Assembly (NCBI GenBank): GCA_965279005.1
Contig: CBDIHK010000022.1
Coordinates: 210,524-274,523, forward strand
DNA: 64,000 bases
From: Planctobacterium sp965279005
GTDB lineage: Bacteria; Pseudomonadota; Gammaproteobacteria; Enterobacterales; Alteromonadaceae
Reading direction: 5' to 3'
A program made the translations under genes and the position numbers. Shown piece by piece: positions 35,142 to 44,629 of this stretch; position 1 is the stretch's first letter; each line of letters starts with the position of its first letter. Under the pieces are notes generated by a model that had not been told where the DNA came from, searched no databases, and saw nothing but the letters and a program-made list of their open reading frames with translations.

Positions 35142-35822
35142 TTACGACAGGCTATAGCCCATTTTGGGATGGGTGTGGATCTGTTGGTTGTCAGGACATA
35201 GGTTATTTATCTTTTTACGCAACTCGGCGATATGGGTATCAACGGTGCGGGTGGTGACACTGGTTTTGTGCGCCCATACCGTTTCCAGCAAATGCTCCCG
35301 GCTCAGCACTGTGCCTGTGCTTAACATCAGGATGCGCAATAATTCGTATTCTTTTGGCGTCAGCGACAATGCCTGCCCGTTGACCCTGGCTATCTTTGAA
35401 CCGTCATCAAGGCAAAGGACACCAACTTGTACTAGGTTGTCGGTTTTTGCGATTGCGCCGGTGCGCTTTAAGATGGCCTGGATCCGGGCAACCAGTTCCA
35501 GTAAACCAAATGGCTTCACCATGTAGTCGTCGGCACCCAACCTGAAGCCCCGTACCTTATCGGTTTCTTGGCCAAGCGCAGAGAGCACCAAAACCGGGGT
35601 ATCTATACCTGTTTTGCGCATTTGACCCAATACCTCGAACCCAGATTTTCCAGGCAACATCAAATCTAAAATCACCAGGTCAAACCTTGCCTGCCGTAGA
35701 TGCGCCAGGCCTGTCTCGCCAGAGTGTGCAGTTGCCGTTTTGAATCCCTCGAATTGCAGGTTGTGGGCAAGGCCCGCTGCAATGTCGGTATTGTCTTCAA
35801 TAATTAAAATGGAGTACGGCAC
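35142..35822 (-). CDS. OmpR-family response regulator
   Basis: This 226-residue regulator has D53 in LVILDLMLPGKSGFE, lysine in DYMVKPF and a winged helix (TRTVDTHIAELRKKI, THPKMGYSLS). It overlaps the stop of the kinase gene at 35822 by one base, so kinase and regulator are coupled with the kinase first. Confidence 0.93.
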   Translation of the reverse strand: MPYSILIIEDNTDIAAGLAHNLQFEGFKTATAHSGETGLAHLRQARFDLVILDLMLPGKSGFEVLGQMRKTGIDTPVLVLSALGQETDKVRGFRLGADDYMVKPFGLLELVARIQAILKRTGAIAKTDNLVQVGVLCLDDGSKIARVNGQALSLTPKEYELLRILMLSTGTVLSREHLLETVWAHKTSVTTRTVDTHIAELRKKINNLCPDNQQIHTHPKMGYSLS

Positions 35823-37432
35823 TAGGTGTTGTCCTTTTTAAAGACGAGCTTAAATATGGCGCCACCGTTATTACACTGGTTACGAGCTTGCAACTGCGCC
35901 CCCATTTTAATGGCTAACTGGTCACAGACATACAAACCTAGGCCTGCACCTGAATTAGGTTGTTCACTTTGGTAGGGGAGCCAGGGTTTATCCAGCATAC
36001 TAGGCGCCAACCCAGGACCTTGGTCTTGTACTGTTATTTCAACGCCTGCATTGGCACCAGCTTTTCCAAGGGTCACGCCCACGGTTTGCCCATCTGGGCC
36101 AAATTTAACCGCATTGTGCAGTAAATTGTACAGGATTTGCCGCAGCCATTGCACATTGGCGTTGACTTTAATACCTGGTTGGATTTGGCAGTCAAATGAA
36201 ACTCTACTGTTTTGGTATTGTGTCTCCAATTCTTGGCAAAACTCCGTCAGCAGGCCGGAGAGGTTTACCGGCTCCAACACTACAGATCCGGTTCTTTGCA
36301 GTTTGCTCAAGGTGAGGTTGTTGCTAACGATTGCCGACATGTGCTGCGCTTCCCGGTTGATAATAGCCAAGGCCGATTGTTGTTGTGCTGGATCTGCCAT
36401 CCGTTGCATTAACAAGGTTTCGCTGTACATCCGGATCTGGGTTAGTGGCGTGCGCAGTTCGTGGCTGACTTGGTCAATAAACTGTTGCTTCATTTTTAGC
36501 AGGCGGCTCTGCTGGTAAAACATGAGTGCCAAGATGGCTAACAGTGCCAGTGCAAACAATGACAATAGCAAATAGCCTTTGGGGGAGGTAATGCTGCTGC
36601 CGGGGGCGAGGGTGGGTAGGGCATCGTAGGATATCGCCAAGGCAAACTGCAGGTAGGCAAGGGCGCCTTGGTAATAGTCGGGATAGGCCTGTTGCAGGGC
36701 TATTGACCACTCCTGTGCAGCTTTGTTTGTCGCCTCAGTTTGGTACAGCGCTTGCCCGCTGGTATCAGAAACATGCAAGTCGAGCCAGCTAGCATTGAAG
36801 CCGGACTTATCCATTTGTTGTGGCAATGTGATGGCATTTTGCCAAGCAGTCTGGAGGACGCTATCCAGATCGCTACTGGTGAATTGGTACACAAACCACC
36901 AAGATTGGGTAAACCTGCTTAGAACATAGATATTGCTACCTTTATCAGAATCGAAGTATTGCAGTTTCATTGCCCCGAGCGGCAGTTCAGCCAAGCCAGG
37001 CCAATCTAGGCTTGCTAGGACAGCATTATTCTGGTTTAAGACGCCGCTCCTGCGATCTGTTGCACAGCTAGGACAAAACCATTGCCAATTTTTTAACAGT
37101 GGAAAACGTTGTTGTAGCTGCGCGACGGCAGCCGCTGCCAGCGCGGGGGCAGCAAGGTCTTGGGCACCATCTATTGCCAGTTGTGGGCGCCAAGACTGGA
37201 TTTCCTGGTTGGCTAGATAAAACTGGCGGTAACCCAGCTGTTGTCCTAGCGTACTTTTATATTCAGCCAGGATCAGCCGGCTGTAGTCTTGTAGCAGGGC
37301 TTCTGCGCTATTTTGTTGCGACAGGGCTGCTTGGTAGCCTTGCGCTAGCACTATCACCAGGAAACTTAGCGTCAGTGCCAGCATTGCCCACAGCGCCGTA
37401 AACGGAATGGTATCTTTGTTCTTGAATTGCAT
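35822..37432 (-). CDS. sensor histidine kinase with large periplasmic domain
   Basis: This 536-residue kinase has membrane helices at about 11-31 and 285-305, enclosing a roughly 250-residue periplasmic sensor that contains a CxxC-like pair (FCPSCA). The kinase core has H-box FIDQVSHELRTPLTQI and ATPase motifs NLLHNAVKF, VQDQGPGL and SGAGLGLYV. It is divergent from the cytochrome gene at 37581. The cysteine pair could make the sensor redox responsive, but this is speculation. Confidence 0.9.
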   Translation of the reverse strand: MQFKNKDTIPFTALWAMLALTLSFLVIVLAQGYQAALSQQNSAEALLQDYSRLILAEYKSTLGQQLGYRQFYLANQEIQSWRPQLAIDGAQDLAAPALAAAAVAQLQQRFPLLKNWQWFCPSCATDRRSGVLNQNNAVLASLDWPGLAELPLGAMKLQYFDSDKGSNIYVLSRFTQSWWFVYQFTSSDLDSVLQTAWQNAITLPQQMDKSGFNASWLDLHVSDTSGQALYQTEATNKAAQEWSIALQQAYPDYYQGALAYLQFALAISYDALPTLAPGSSITSPKGYLLLSLFALALLAILALMFYQQSRLLKMKQQFIDQVSHELRTPLTQIRMYSETLLMQRMADPAQQQSALAIINREAQHMSAIVSNNLTLSKLQRTGSVVLEPVNLSGLLTEFCQELETQYQNSRVSFDCQIQPGIKVNANVQWLRQILYNLLHNAVKFGPDGQTVGVTLGKAGANAGVEITVQDQGPGLAPSMLDKPWLPYQSEQPNSGAGLGLYVCDQLAIKMGAQLQARNQCNNGGAIFKLVFKKDNT

Positions 37433-37580
37433 AGCCTATTCTCGCGCTACCTTGTGCATAGGGCTACAGGAGTACAGCAATCCTGACAGTTCCCTGACAA
37501 AAGCTCTACAAATCCTGGACATCATCAATTGTGGCCGTGCATAGACTCTAGTTAGGATAACTAAAGTTTTAGGTGTGAAT

Positions 37581-38348
37581 ATGTCCTTTGCAAATTCTAA
37601 TTCATCATTTATCACGCGAAAAGCCAAACTAGCCGCCTTATTTATTGCGCTGCATGCAAATGCGTATGCCAATACCTTCAGTAACCCAGAGAACCTTAAA
37701 GTATTGCCCAAGGACATTAGTCCCGGTGAGTTGAGGCAGACCATGCGCGGCTTTTCCTTTGCCTTGGGCGTGCGATGCCAGCATTGCCATGAAGCGGCGG
37801 ATGATTTGAGCGGCACGCCGGACTTTGCTGCTGATACTAAACAGGCGAAAGAGAGTGCCCGGGCCATGCTGCAATTGGTGCAATCAATCAACCAGAATAT
37901 TGCGGCAAAATTGCCTGCTGGGGAATCACCCAAAGTAGAGGTCACGTGCCAAACCTGCCATCGTGGGCAGGATAAGCCCAGGTTAATGCAGTCTATCCTA
38001 GTCAATGAAATGAGCACTATGCCGGTGCCAGATGCCCTGGCGAAATACCGGGAGCGCAGATCCCAATATTATGGTTCACATACCTTCGATTTTAGCCCTA
38101 CGCCAGCAATAGAAGCGGCCACTACTTTATTCCTAAATGAAAAGAAACAGGCGGCGGAAGCCTTGCTCAAGCTAAACCTTAGCTACCACGAAGACCATGC
38201 CTATTCCCAGTTTTCTTATGGCAGGTTGCTATTGCGCACAGGCCAGCGGGAGCAAGCGGTTACCCATATGCAAAAAGCCGTGGCATTAGCACCTAAAAAC
38301 CGTTTTTACCAAGAACAATTGCAAAAGGTCGTAAACAATGAAGGTTGA
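37581..38348 (+). CDS. exported di-haem c-type cytochrome with C-terminal TPR
   Basis: This 255-residue protein has a signal peptide (cleavage near residue 30) and two haem-binding motifs, CQHCH (66-70) and CQTCH (123-127). The region resembles the cytochrome subunit of photosynthetic reaction centres (CytoC_RC-like), a domain also common in non-phototrophs. Residues about 170-255 form TPR-like helices (SQFSYGRLLLRTGQREQAVTHMQKAVALAP). It probably carries electrons in the periplasm; the partner is unknown. ATG 37581 is preferred to GTG 37575. The upstream kinase gene diverges from it. Confidence 0.83.
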   Translation: MSFANSNSSFITRKAKLAALFIALHANAYANTFSNPENLKVLPKDISPGELRQTMRGFSFALGVRCQHCHEAADDLSGTPDFAADTKQAKESARAMLQLVQSINQNIAAKLPAGESPKVEVTCQTCHRGQDKPRLMQSILVNEMSTMPVPDALAKYRERRSQYYGSHTFDFSPTPAIEAATTLFLNEKKQAAEALLKLNLSYHEDHAYSQFSYGRLLLRTGQREQAVTHMQKAVALAPKNRFYQEQLQKVVNNEG

Positions 38349-38464
38349 ACCGGTGAATTGTGTATTGGGCTGCGCATAACATAAAAAGTTGGGAAATAAT
38401 TCCCCAAATGGCTTGAAAATTTACCAGTGGCTGACTAAACTTCGCACAAAACGTGGGAGGATTT

Positions 38465-38773
38465 ATGCACGCTATAGAATATTCAAGTCAATTTAATCTA
38501 CAAAAGGCTGATTTGCCTTTAGAAGAGTATGTTGATGTAAAATCATCCCAGGAAACCGGCCAAGAAGAACCCGTCGCGGTTTTTTGGTGTGCTGAGCAAG
38601 AGTCGTTTACCGTGGAAAAGGTTGAAGACTGGGTGGGTAATAAAATGTCTTGTTTGTCATTGGTGAAAGAAGTTCACTTGTATTTAGTGCAAGTCTTCGA
38701 AGACAAAGAGTCAGCACATCGCTTTGTAGAAAAAATGTCAAACAAAGAGTTGGTATTGCACCGCAACCACTAG
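38465..38773 (+). CDS. small protein of unknown function
   Basis: The 102-residue acidic protein has no signal peptide and no recognised family. GGAGG directly upstream makes ATG 38465 a strong start. It contains an alpha/beta pattern (VAVFWCAEQESFTVEKVEDW, KEVHLYLVQVFEDKESAHRF) and a terminator follows. Confidence 0.75.
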   Translation: MHAIEYSSQFNLQKADLPLEEYVDVKSSQETGQEEPVAVFWCAEQESFTVEKVEDWVGNKMSCLSLVKEVHLYLVQVFEDKESAHRFVEKMSNKELVLHRNH

Positions 38774-38793
38774 ACCAATTCTTACTCCAGCTT

Positions 38794-38824
38794 AAAAAGG
38801 CCACACAGTTGTTGTGGCTTTTTT
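38794..38824 (+). terminator. Rho-independent terminator
   Basis: AAAAAG-GCCACA / TGTGGC-CTTTTTT-type stem and T-run, about 20 bp after the small gene's stop; A/T-flanked and so possibly bidirectional. Confidence 0.85.
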
Positions 38825-38925
38825 ATTTCTGCGCCGTCTGTCGTTTCTAACAACACGGGCAACTGGCAATTGTAAAATGTAGTTATGCTGTTATGTTGTT
38901 GCTAGTCAGCAATGGGGAAACCAGC

Positions 38926-39477
38926 ATGGGACAGCAATTTAAGGCACTTAACCAACAGCACATTGATTTTATTACTAAACAGCAGATGTTTTTTGTCGGC
39001 ACTGCAGCGGCCACCGGCAAAGTGAATATCTCGCCCAAGGGCATGGACAGCTTTAGGGTATTGGATAGTAACCGCGTAGTCTGGCTCAATGTCACTGGCA
39101 GTGGCAACGAAACTGCCGCGCATGTGCAACAGGTGCCCCGTATGACCATTATGTTTGCAGCGTTTGAAGGCAATCCGATGATCTTGCGTTTGTATGGCCA
39201 GGCCGAAGCTGTGCATAAAAACGACAGCAAGTGGCCGGAACTATCCAAGTTGTTTCCTGAATTACCCGGTAGCCGACAAATTTTCGAGGTAAAACTGGAT
39301 TTGGTGCAAACCTCCTGTGGCATGTCAGTGCCGTTTTATGATTTTGTCGAACAGCGTGACCAGCTAAATTCTTGGGCTGAAAAACAAGGGACGGCAGGGA
39401 TTGACAAGTATTGGCAGAAGAAAAACCAGCATTCACTTGACGGCTTTGACACCCATATATTGGAAAAGAACCTTTAA
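38926..39477 (+). CDS. pyridoxamine 5'-phosphate oxidase-fold protein
   Basis: This 183-residue protein has the PNPOx-like split-barrel core FFVGTAAATGKVNISPKGMDSF, VVWLNVTGSGNETAAH and MTIMFAAFEGNPMILRLYG. Such proteins bind FMN or F420-like cofactors and reduce diverse small molecules; the substrate is not predictable. ATG 38926 is preferred (GGGGAAA 9 bp upstream) over the earlier ATG at 38893. It is not linked to vitamin B6 genes here. Confidence 0.85.
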   Translation: MGQQFKALNQQHIDFITKQQMFFVGTAAATGKVNISPKGMDSFRVLDSNRVVWLNVTGSGNETAAHVQQVPRMTIMFAAFEGNPMILRLYGQAEAVHKNDSKWPELSKLFPELPGSRQIFEVKLDLVQTSCGMSVPFYDFVEQRDQLNSWAEKQGTAGIDKYWQKKNQHSLDGFDTHILEKNL

Positions 39478-39495
39478 AATGGATTCGGTGTAATA

Positions 39496-39523
39496 GAAAA
39501 GGGAGCCAATGCTAAGGCTCCCT
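39496..39523 (-). terminator. terminator of the trp operon
   Basis: A GGGAGCC / GGCTCCC stem with an 8-nt loop. On the minus strand it follows trpA and is followed by TTTTC, so it ends the trp operon; on the plus strand it may also end the gene at 38926-39477. Confidence 0.8.
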
Positions 39524-39542
39524 TCTAAGTGAAATAGCAGGA

Positions 39543-40352
39543 TCACCCCAGCCCTGTTGCGGCCTTCATTTCGCCAACAAATTGTTTTAGTTTTGCCAGC
39601 ATTGACGCTTTGTCATTCAGGTTTTGCTCAATGATCTTCACTGTCGCCGAACCCGAAATGGCACCCGCAGCGCCGGCCTGGATAGCTGCCTGTACTTGCT
39701 CAGGTTTGGAGATGCCAAAACCTAACAAAGGCGGTGCCACGTCTAGCTCTGACAAACGGGCAACCAGCTCGGAAGCGGGCATTTCCGCCGCCGTTTCGGC
39801 TCCGGTAACGCCTGAACGGCCTAATAAGTAGGTGTAACCTTTACTGTATTGGGCGATGGTTTTTAGGGTGGTTTCGGTGGCGTTGGGTGGTGCAATTAAA
39901 ATCTGCTGGATGCCATTGGCCCCTGCGATTTCTGCAAAACGCGGTGCTTCCCGCACGGGCACATCTGCAATCAATATTGAATCAACCCCAGCCTTGGCCG
40001 CTTCAGCATAAAAGGTATCGATGCCTTTCGCCAATACCAGGTTGCTATAAAGCAGCAGCCCAATAGGCGTGTCAGGATGGCGTTCCCGGACGGCGGCAAT
40101 GATTTCAAAGCAGTCAGTTGGCGTAATCTGTTGCGACAGCGCCCGGATGCTCGCTTTTTGGATGGTAGGCCCGTCGGCAATGGGGTCTGAAAATGGGATG
40201 CCCAATTCCAAGGCATCAGCACCGCCCGCTACCAGGCTGTCGATAATCGCTAAACTGGTTTCCTTGTCGGGGTCGCCCACCGTCACAAAAGGGACAAATG
40301 CACCCTGGTTTTTGGCGCGCAGGCCAGCAAACATTGTTTCGTATCTAGCCAT
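39543..40352 (-). CDS. trpA: tryptophan synthase alpha chain
   Basis: The 269-residue alpha subunit cleaves indole-3-glycerol phosphate to indole and glyceraldehyde 3-phosphate. Signatures are AFVPFVTVGDP, the ALELGIPFSDPIADGPTIQ loop with catalytic Glu and Asp, and YLLGRSGVTG. Its ATG overlaps the trpB stop by one base (TAATG). It is the last gene of the operon trpE-G-D-CF-B-A. Confidence 0.97.
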   Translation of the reverse strand: MARYETMFAGLRAKNQGAFVPFVTVGDPDKETSLAIIDSLVAGGADALELGIPFSDPIADGPTIQKASIRALSQQITPTDCFEIIAAVRERHPDTPIGLLLYSNLVLAKGIDTFYAEAAKAGVDSILIADVPVREAPRFAEIAGANGIQQILIAPPNATETTLKTIAQYSKGYTYLLGRSGVTGAETAAEMPASELVARLSELDVAPPLLGFGISKPEQVQAAIQAGAAGAISGSATVKIIEQNLNDKASMLAKLKQFVGEMKAATGLG

Positions 40353-41557
40353 TATTTGTCTCCTTCGTTTTGCACATCCACACGGCCACCGATGATGCTG
40401 TGCACATGAGCCAGATCCTTGTCACCACGGCCGGACAAATTCACCACTATCAGCGTTTCTTCTTCTGCTTCGTCGGCCATATTCAAAGCATGGGCTAGGG
40501 CGTGGGATGATTCCAGCGCTGGGATAATGCCTTCTTTTTGTGCCAGCAATTGGAAGGCATTGAGTGCTTCTTCATCGTCAATTGCGACGTATTCGGCGCG
40601 GCCGGTGGCATGCAAATGGGCGTGTTGCGGACCTACTGCCGGGTAATCCAACCCGGCTGATACTGAATAGGATTCCTCTATCTGGCCGTCTGGGTTTTGC
40701 ATGATATAGCTGTAAGTACCGTGCAGGATACCTTTGCTACCGGTACTGATGGCAGCGCCGTGCTCACTTGTGTGTATGCCTTTACCGCCAGGTTCGACAC
40801 CAATAAGCCTAACATTGGGTTCATCGATGAAGTCGGCAAAAATACCAATGGCATTGGAGCCCCCGCCAACACAGGCCACAATAGCATCTGGCAGTTTGCC
40901 CTCTTTTTCCATGATTTGCTTGCGGGTCTCTTCGCCGATCATGCGGTGGAACTCGCGTACGATTGTGGGGAAGGGGTGTGGCCCCGCCGCTGTGCCCAGC
41001 AGGTAATGGGCTTCGTTGTAGGTGGCGGACCAATCGCGCATGGCTTCGTTTACCGCATCTTTTAATGTGCCGGATCCGGAATTCACTGGGATCACTTCGG
41101 CGCCCATCAAGCGCATCCGAAATACGTTCGGGGCTTGGCGTTCTACGTCTTTGGCGCCCATATAGATGCGGGCTTTCAAGCCTAGCAGGGCACAGGCCAG
41201 TGCGGTGGCGACACCGTGTTGTCCGGCGCCGGTTTCAGCAATTACTTCGGTTTTGCCCATGCGTTTGGTCAACAACGCTTGGCCAAGTACCTGGTTGGTT
41301 TTATGGGCACCACCGTGCAGCAGGTCTTCACGTTTTAAATACAAGGTCGCTTTAGGGTTACTCACCAAATTGCGGGTTTTAGTCAGTGGCGTTGGCCTAC
41401 CCGCATAGTCAGTTAGCAATTCGTAAAATTCTTTTTGGAAACTTGCATCTTGTTGCGCCTCTACAAAGGCCGCTTCAAGCTGGTCTAACGCTGGGATTAA
41501 CAATTCCGGCACATACATGCCGCCGAATTCCCCAAATTTTGGGTCTAGTTGGTTCAT
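40352..41557 (-). CDS. trpB: tryptophan synthase beta chain
   Basis: The 401-residue PLP enzyme joins indole and serine to form tryptophan. The PLP lysine is in LLHGGAHKTNQVLGQ, and the glycine-rich phosphate site is CVGGGSNAIGIF. It is translationally coupled to trpA. Confidence 0.98.
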   Translation of the reverse strand: MNQLDPKFGEFGGMYVPELLIPALDQLEAAFVEAQQDASFQKEFYELLTDYAGRPTPLTKTRNLVSNPKATLYLKREDLLHGGAHKTNQVLGQALLTKRMGKTEVIAETGAGQHGVATALACALLGLKARIYMGAKDVERQAPNVFRMRLMGAEVIPVNSGSGTLKDAVNEAMRDWSATYNEAHYLLGTAAGPHPFPTIVREFHRMIGEETRKQIMEKEGKLPDAIVACVGGGSNAIGIFADFIDEPNVRLIGVEPGGKGIHTSEHGAAISTGSKGILHGTYSYIMQNPDGQIEESYSVSAGLDYPAVGPQHAHLHATGRAEYVAIDDEEALNAFQLLAQKEGIIPALESSHALAHALNMADEAEEETLIVVNLSGRGDKDLAHVHSIIGGRVDVQNEGDK

Positions 41558-41588
41558 ATTTCACTTCTCTTTTGCAAGTTGCCGTATC

Positions 41589-42989
41589 TCAATACTGGCG
41601 CAACGCTGAAAACAGCTTGGTTAGCAATTCTTGGTCTTTAATGCCGGGCCGCGTCTCTACACCGGAGTTCACATCCAGTAGGGCGACGCCTGTATCCCGT
41701 GCGGCAATGACGTTGTCAGGGCCTATACCGCCCGCGAGGGCGATATTGGTTTTAGTTTTTAGGTTTTCTAGCAGCTGCCAGTCAAAGCTCTGGCCAGTGC
41801 CGCCACTCTGGCATCCCACCTGGCAGTCCAACAGGTATTTGTCCACGTTTTTTAATTGTCTTTTGGGCAGTTCACCAACGACACCGTGGGCTTTCCATAT
41901 TTGGCAGGTATCAGGTAACTTACGGCGAAGCGCGTGAACATACTTTGCGTCTTCATTGCCATGTAGCTGTACTGCAGACAATGTAAGCGTTGCTGCAGCG
42001 GTTGCAACCTGTTTAATGTCGGCGTCAACGAATACGCCAACATAGTTAAAGGGAACTGCCTGGGTGATTTGCTTTGCCCGCTCTAAATCAATGCAGCGCT
42101 TGGAGCGCTGGGCGAAAATCAACCCCACGTAGCTAGCTCCCAGGTTTTTGGCAACTTGGGCATCACTGGCGCGGGTTATGCCACAGACTTTGACAGTACC
42201 GTATAGCAGTTGTTTAACGGCAAGGGGCAGGTCTGCCTGCGCCATCAAGGAGCTGCCTACCAAAAATCCATCTACTAAGGGCGCCAAGCGCAGGACATCG
42301 GCTTGTGTATAGATGCCTGACTCAGACACCAACACATATTCATGCTTGGCATTTTCCTTTATCAGTGGCACTAGCTTTTCAGTGGCTGCCAAATCCGTGC
42401 TCAGATCCCGCAAATTACGGTTGTTAATGCCAATAATGCGTGCTTCCAAAGCGACTGCCCTTAAGGCTTCTTCTTCATTGCTCACTTCAGTCAGGACATC
42501 CAAGCCGTAATGGTCAGCTAATGCAGCCAGGGATTTGTATTCTTGATCATCCAACACCGACAGCATTAACAAAATCGCATCAGCATTGTACTTACGGGCG
42601 AGATGCACCTGATATTCATCAATAAAGAAGTCCTTGTTTAGAACGGGTTGTGGCGCTTCGCTGGTGACTTTTTGCAGATATCGGTAATTGCCTTGGAAGT
42701 ACTTTTCATCGGTCAATACCGAGATGCCAGCAGCAAAAGGTGTGTAGGCTTCCAATATTTCGTCTAGATCAAAAGTTTCCCGAATTAAGCCTTTCGAAGG
42801 CGAGGCTTTTTTACACTCGAATATAAATTGTGAGCCTGGCGCTGCCAGGCTGTCATAAAGGCTTTTTTCAGAGCAGGTTAGCTTGCTGATAAACTCGCTT
42901 GCGGGCTTTACCGCTTTTAGCTGTTCAACTTCTTGCCGTTTATGGGCAACAATCTTTTGCAGCACGTTTGGTGTTTTGTCTTCAGTCAT
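41589..42989 (-). CDS. trpCF: bifunctional indole-3-glycerol-phosphate synthase / phosphoribosylanthranilate isomerase
   Basis: This 466-residue fusion has an N-terminal TrpC domain (about 1-255: FIFECKKASPSKG, VLNKDFFIDEYQV, INNRNLRDL, VSESGIY) followed by a TrpF domain (about 256-466: VKVCGITRASDA, LHGNEDAKYV, LDVNSGVETRPGIKD). The fusion is the arrangement of E. coli and many other gammaproteobacteria. Confidence 0.97.
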   Translation of the reverse strand: MTEDKTPNVLQKIVAHKRQEVEQLKAVKPASEFISKLTCSEKSLYDSLAAPGSQFIFECKKASPSKGLIRETFDLDEILEAYTPFAAGISVLTDEKYFQGNYRYLQKVTSEAPQPVLNKDFFIDEYQVHLARKYNADAILLMLSVLDDQEYKSLAALADHYGLDVLTEVSNEEEALRAVALEARIIGINNRNLRDLSTDLAATEKLVPLIKENAKHEYVLVSESGIYTQADVLRLAPLVDGFLVGSSLMAQADLPLAVKQLLYGTVKVCGITRASDAQVAKNLGASYVGLIFAQRSKRCIDLERAKQITQAVPFNYVGVFVDADIKQVATAAATLTLSAVQLHGNEDAKYVHALRRKLPDTCQIWKAHGVVGELPKRQLKNVDKYLLDCQVGCQSGGTGQSFDWQLLENLKTKTNIALAGGIGPDNVIAARDTGVALLDVNSGVETRPGIKDQELLTKLFSALRQY

Positions 42990-43013
42990 GGGTCTGTTTT
43001 CTCTCGCAGCGGC

Positions 43014-44030
43014 TTAGCCCTGGCTGACTTGGGCGCAGTGCTTGATAGTTTGCAACGGGCTGCCGTTTGCCATGGCATCCAGCGCCATTTGGGCACCTTG
43101 GGCAAAATCTGGCGCTTTACCTGTCAACTTAAGCAGGGCACCGGTGTTGGCGGCGACAGCAGCTTGGTGCGCCTCTGCGCCCCTACCCGTAAGGACTGCT
43201 TCTATCACGGTTTTATTGTGCCCTGGATCTCCCCCCCTAATGGCTTCAATCGGGGCAGGTTGCAAGCCAAAGTCTGCCGCTTCCAGCTGGTAGTAGCTAA
43301 TGCGGTCACCGTGGATCTCTGCCACTTTGCTGCTGCCGTGAAGGGCAATTTCATCCAAGCCATCTCCGTGCACGACTAAGGCGTTTTGGTACCCTAGCAA
43401 CTGCAACGTTTCCGCATAAGGTGAAATTAAATCGGGGCTGTAGACACCAATCATGATGTGGCTTGGCTTGGCGGGGTTGGCCAATGGGCCTAATAGGTTG
43501 AACAGGGTGCGGGTTTTCAACGTAGTGCGCACGTTCATGGCGTGCTTGACCCCAGCGTGGTAGACCGGTGCAAATAAAAAGCAGAGCTGGCTTAGATCCA
43601 AGCAGTTTCTGGCGGTTTCTGGCGACATATCCAGCTTTAATCCGAACTCCCGGAACAAATCGGCAGAGCCGGACTTGCTGGAGACGCTGCGGTTACCGTG
43701 TTTGGCAACGGCGAGGCCACAACTGGCGGCAACAATGGCCGATGCCGAAGATATGTTAATGGTATTGTGGCCGTTACCACCGGTGCCGACAATATCGGCA
43801 AAGCTGTAGTCAGGGCGCGGGAAGGCTTGGGCGTTTTCAATCATGGCACCTGCCGCCCCCGCAATTTCTTCTGGGGTTTCGCCTTTCATTTTTAGTGCTG
43901 TCAACATGGATGACAACATGATGTCGTCGAGTTCACCGCGCATTACCATTGTAAAAAACGCTTGGCATTCCCGTTGGTCTAGATCTTGTTTTTGGTAGAC
44001 CTTGTTAAGCAATCCTAAGATATCAGCCAT
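43014..44030 (-). CDS. trpD: anthranilate phosphoribosyltransferase
   Basis: This 338-residue enzyme transfers the phosphoribosyl group of PRPP to anthranilate. The signature DIVGTGGNGHNTINIS (PRPP loop), KHGNRSVSSKSGSAD and VHGDGLDE are present. It is separate from the trpG amidotransferase subunit, unlike the fused TrpGD of E. coli. Confidence 0.97.
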   Translation of the reverse strand: MADILGLLNKVYQKQDLDQRECQAFFTMVMRGELDDIMLSSMLTALKMKGETPEEIAGAAGAMIENAQAFPRPDYSFADIVGTGGNGHNTINISSASAIVAASCGLAVAKHGNRSVSSKSGSADLFREFGLKLDMSPETARNCLDLSQLCFLFAPVYHAGVKHAMNVRTTLKTRTLFNLLGPLANPAKPSHIMIGVYSPDLISPYAETLQLLGYQNALVVHGDGLDEIALHGSSKVAEIHGDRISYYQLEAADFGLQPAPIEAIRGGDPGHNKTVIEAVLTGRGAEAHQAAVAANTGALLKLTGKAPDFAQGAQMALDAMANGSPLQTIKHCAQVSQG

Positions 44031-44032
44031 GG

Positions 44033-44626
44033 TTATAGGTTTCCTGTACTAAGGTATTGGATACTTTGTTGCAACAATGTACTGCCTTGTGCAGTTAAAA
44101 TAGATTCTGGGTGGAATTGCAATCCCAACATACGATCCTCTGCATGGTAAACTGCCATGGGGATTGATTGGAACCCCGCAATCACTTCAAGTCCCGCTGG
44201 CACGTTTTCTGCCATTAGTGAGTGGTAGCGGGCAACGGGAAAGGGGTTGGGTAGTCCTTGGAACATTTTGTCAGCGCAGTGTTCTATGCTGGAGGCTTTG
44301 CCATGCAGTACTTCCGGTGCCCTGACAATATCGCCACCATAGTGTTGCACGATAGCTTGATGGCCCAAACATATCCCCAACACCGGATATTGTCCTTGCA
44401 CTGTCTTTAACAACTCCAACATGCAGCCGGCCTGCGATGGGTTGCCGGGGCCTGGGGATAGCATCAGCAGGCTGTTTTCTGCCCCAGCCAAGCTGCTGAC
44501 TATGGTGCCAGGGGTAACGTTATTGCGAAACACGGTTAGCTTAAGGCCTAAGGCGCGCAGTTCATCAACCAGGTTGTAGGTGAATGAGTCAAAATTATCT
44601 AATAAAACCACATTTATATCGTTCAT
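44033..44626 (-). CDS. trpG: anthranilate synthase component II (glutamine amidotransferase)
   Basis: This 197-residue class I amidotransferase supplies ammonia to TrpE. LLDNFDSFTYNLVDEL, LSPGPGNP, catalytic cysteine in GICLGHQAI and the C-terminal LGLQFHPESI are present. It is free-standing, three bases after trpE and two before trpD. Given this context it is TrpG and not PabA. Confidence 0.96.
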   Translation of the reverse strand: MNDINVVLLDNFDSFTYNLVDELRALGLKLTVFRNNVTPGTIVSSLAGAENSLLMLSPGPGNPSQAGCMLELLKTVQGQYPVLGICLGHQAIVQHYGGDIVRAPEVLHGKASSIEHCADKMFQGLPNPFPVARYHSLMAENVPAGLEVIAGFQSIPMAVYHAEDRMLGLQFHPESILTAQGSTLLQQSIQYLSTGNL

Positions 44627-44629
44627 GGC

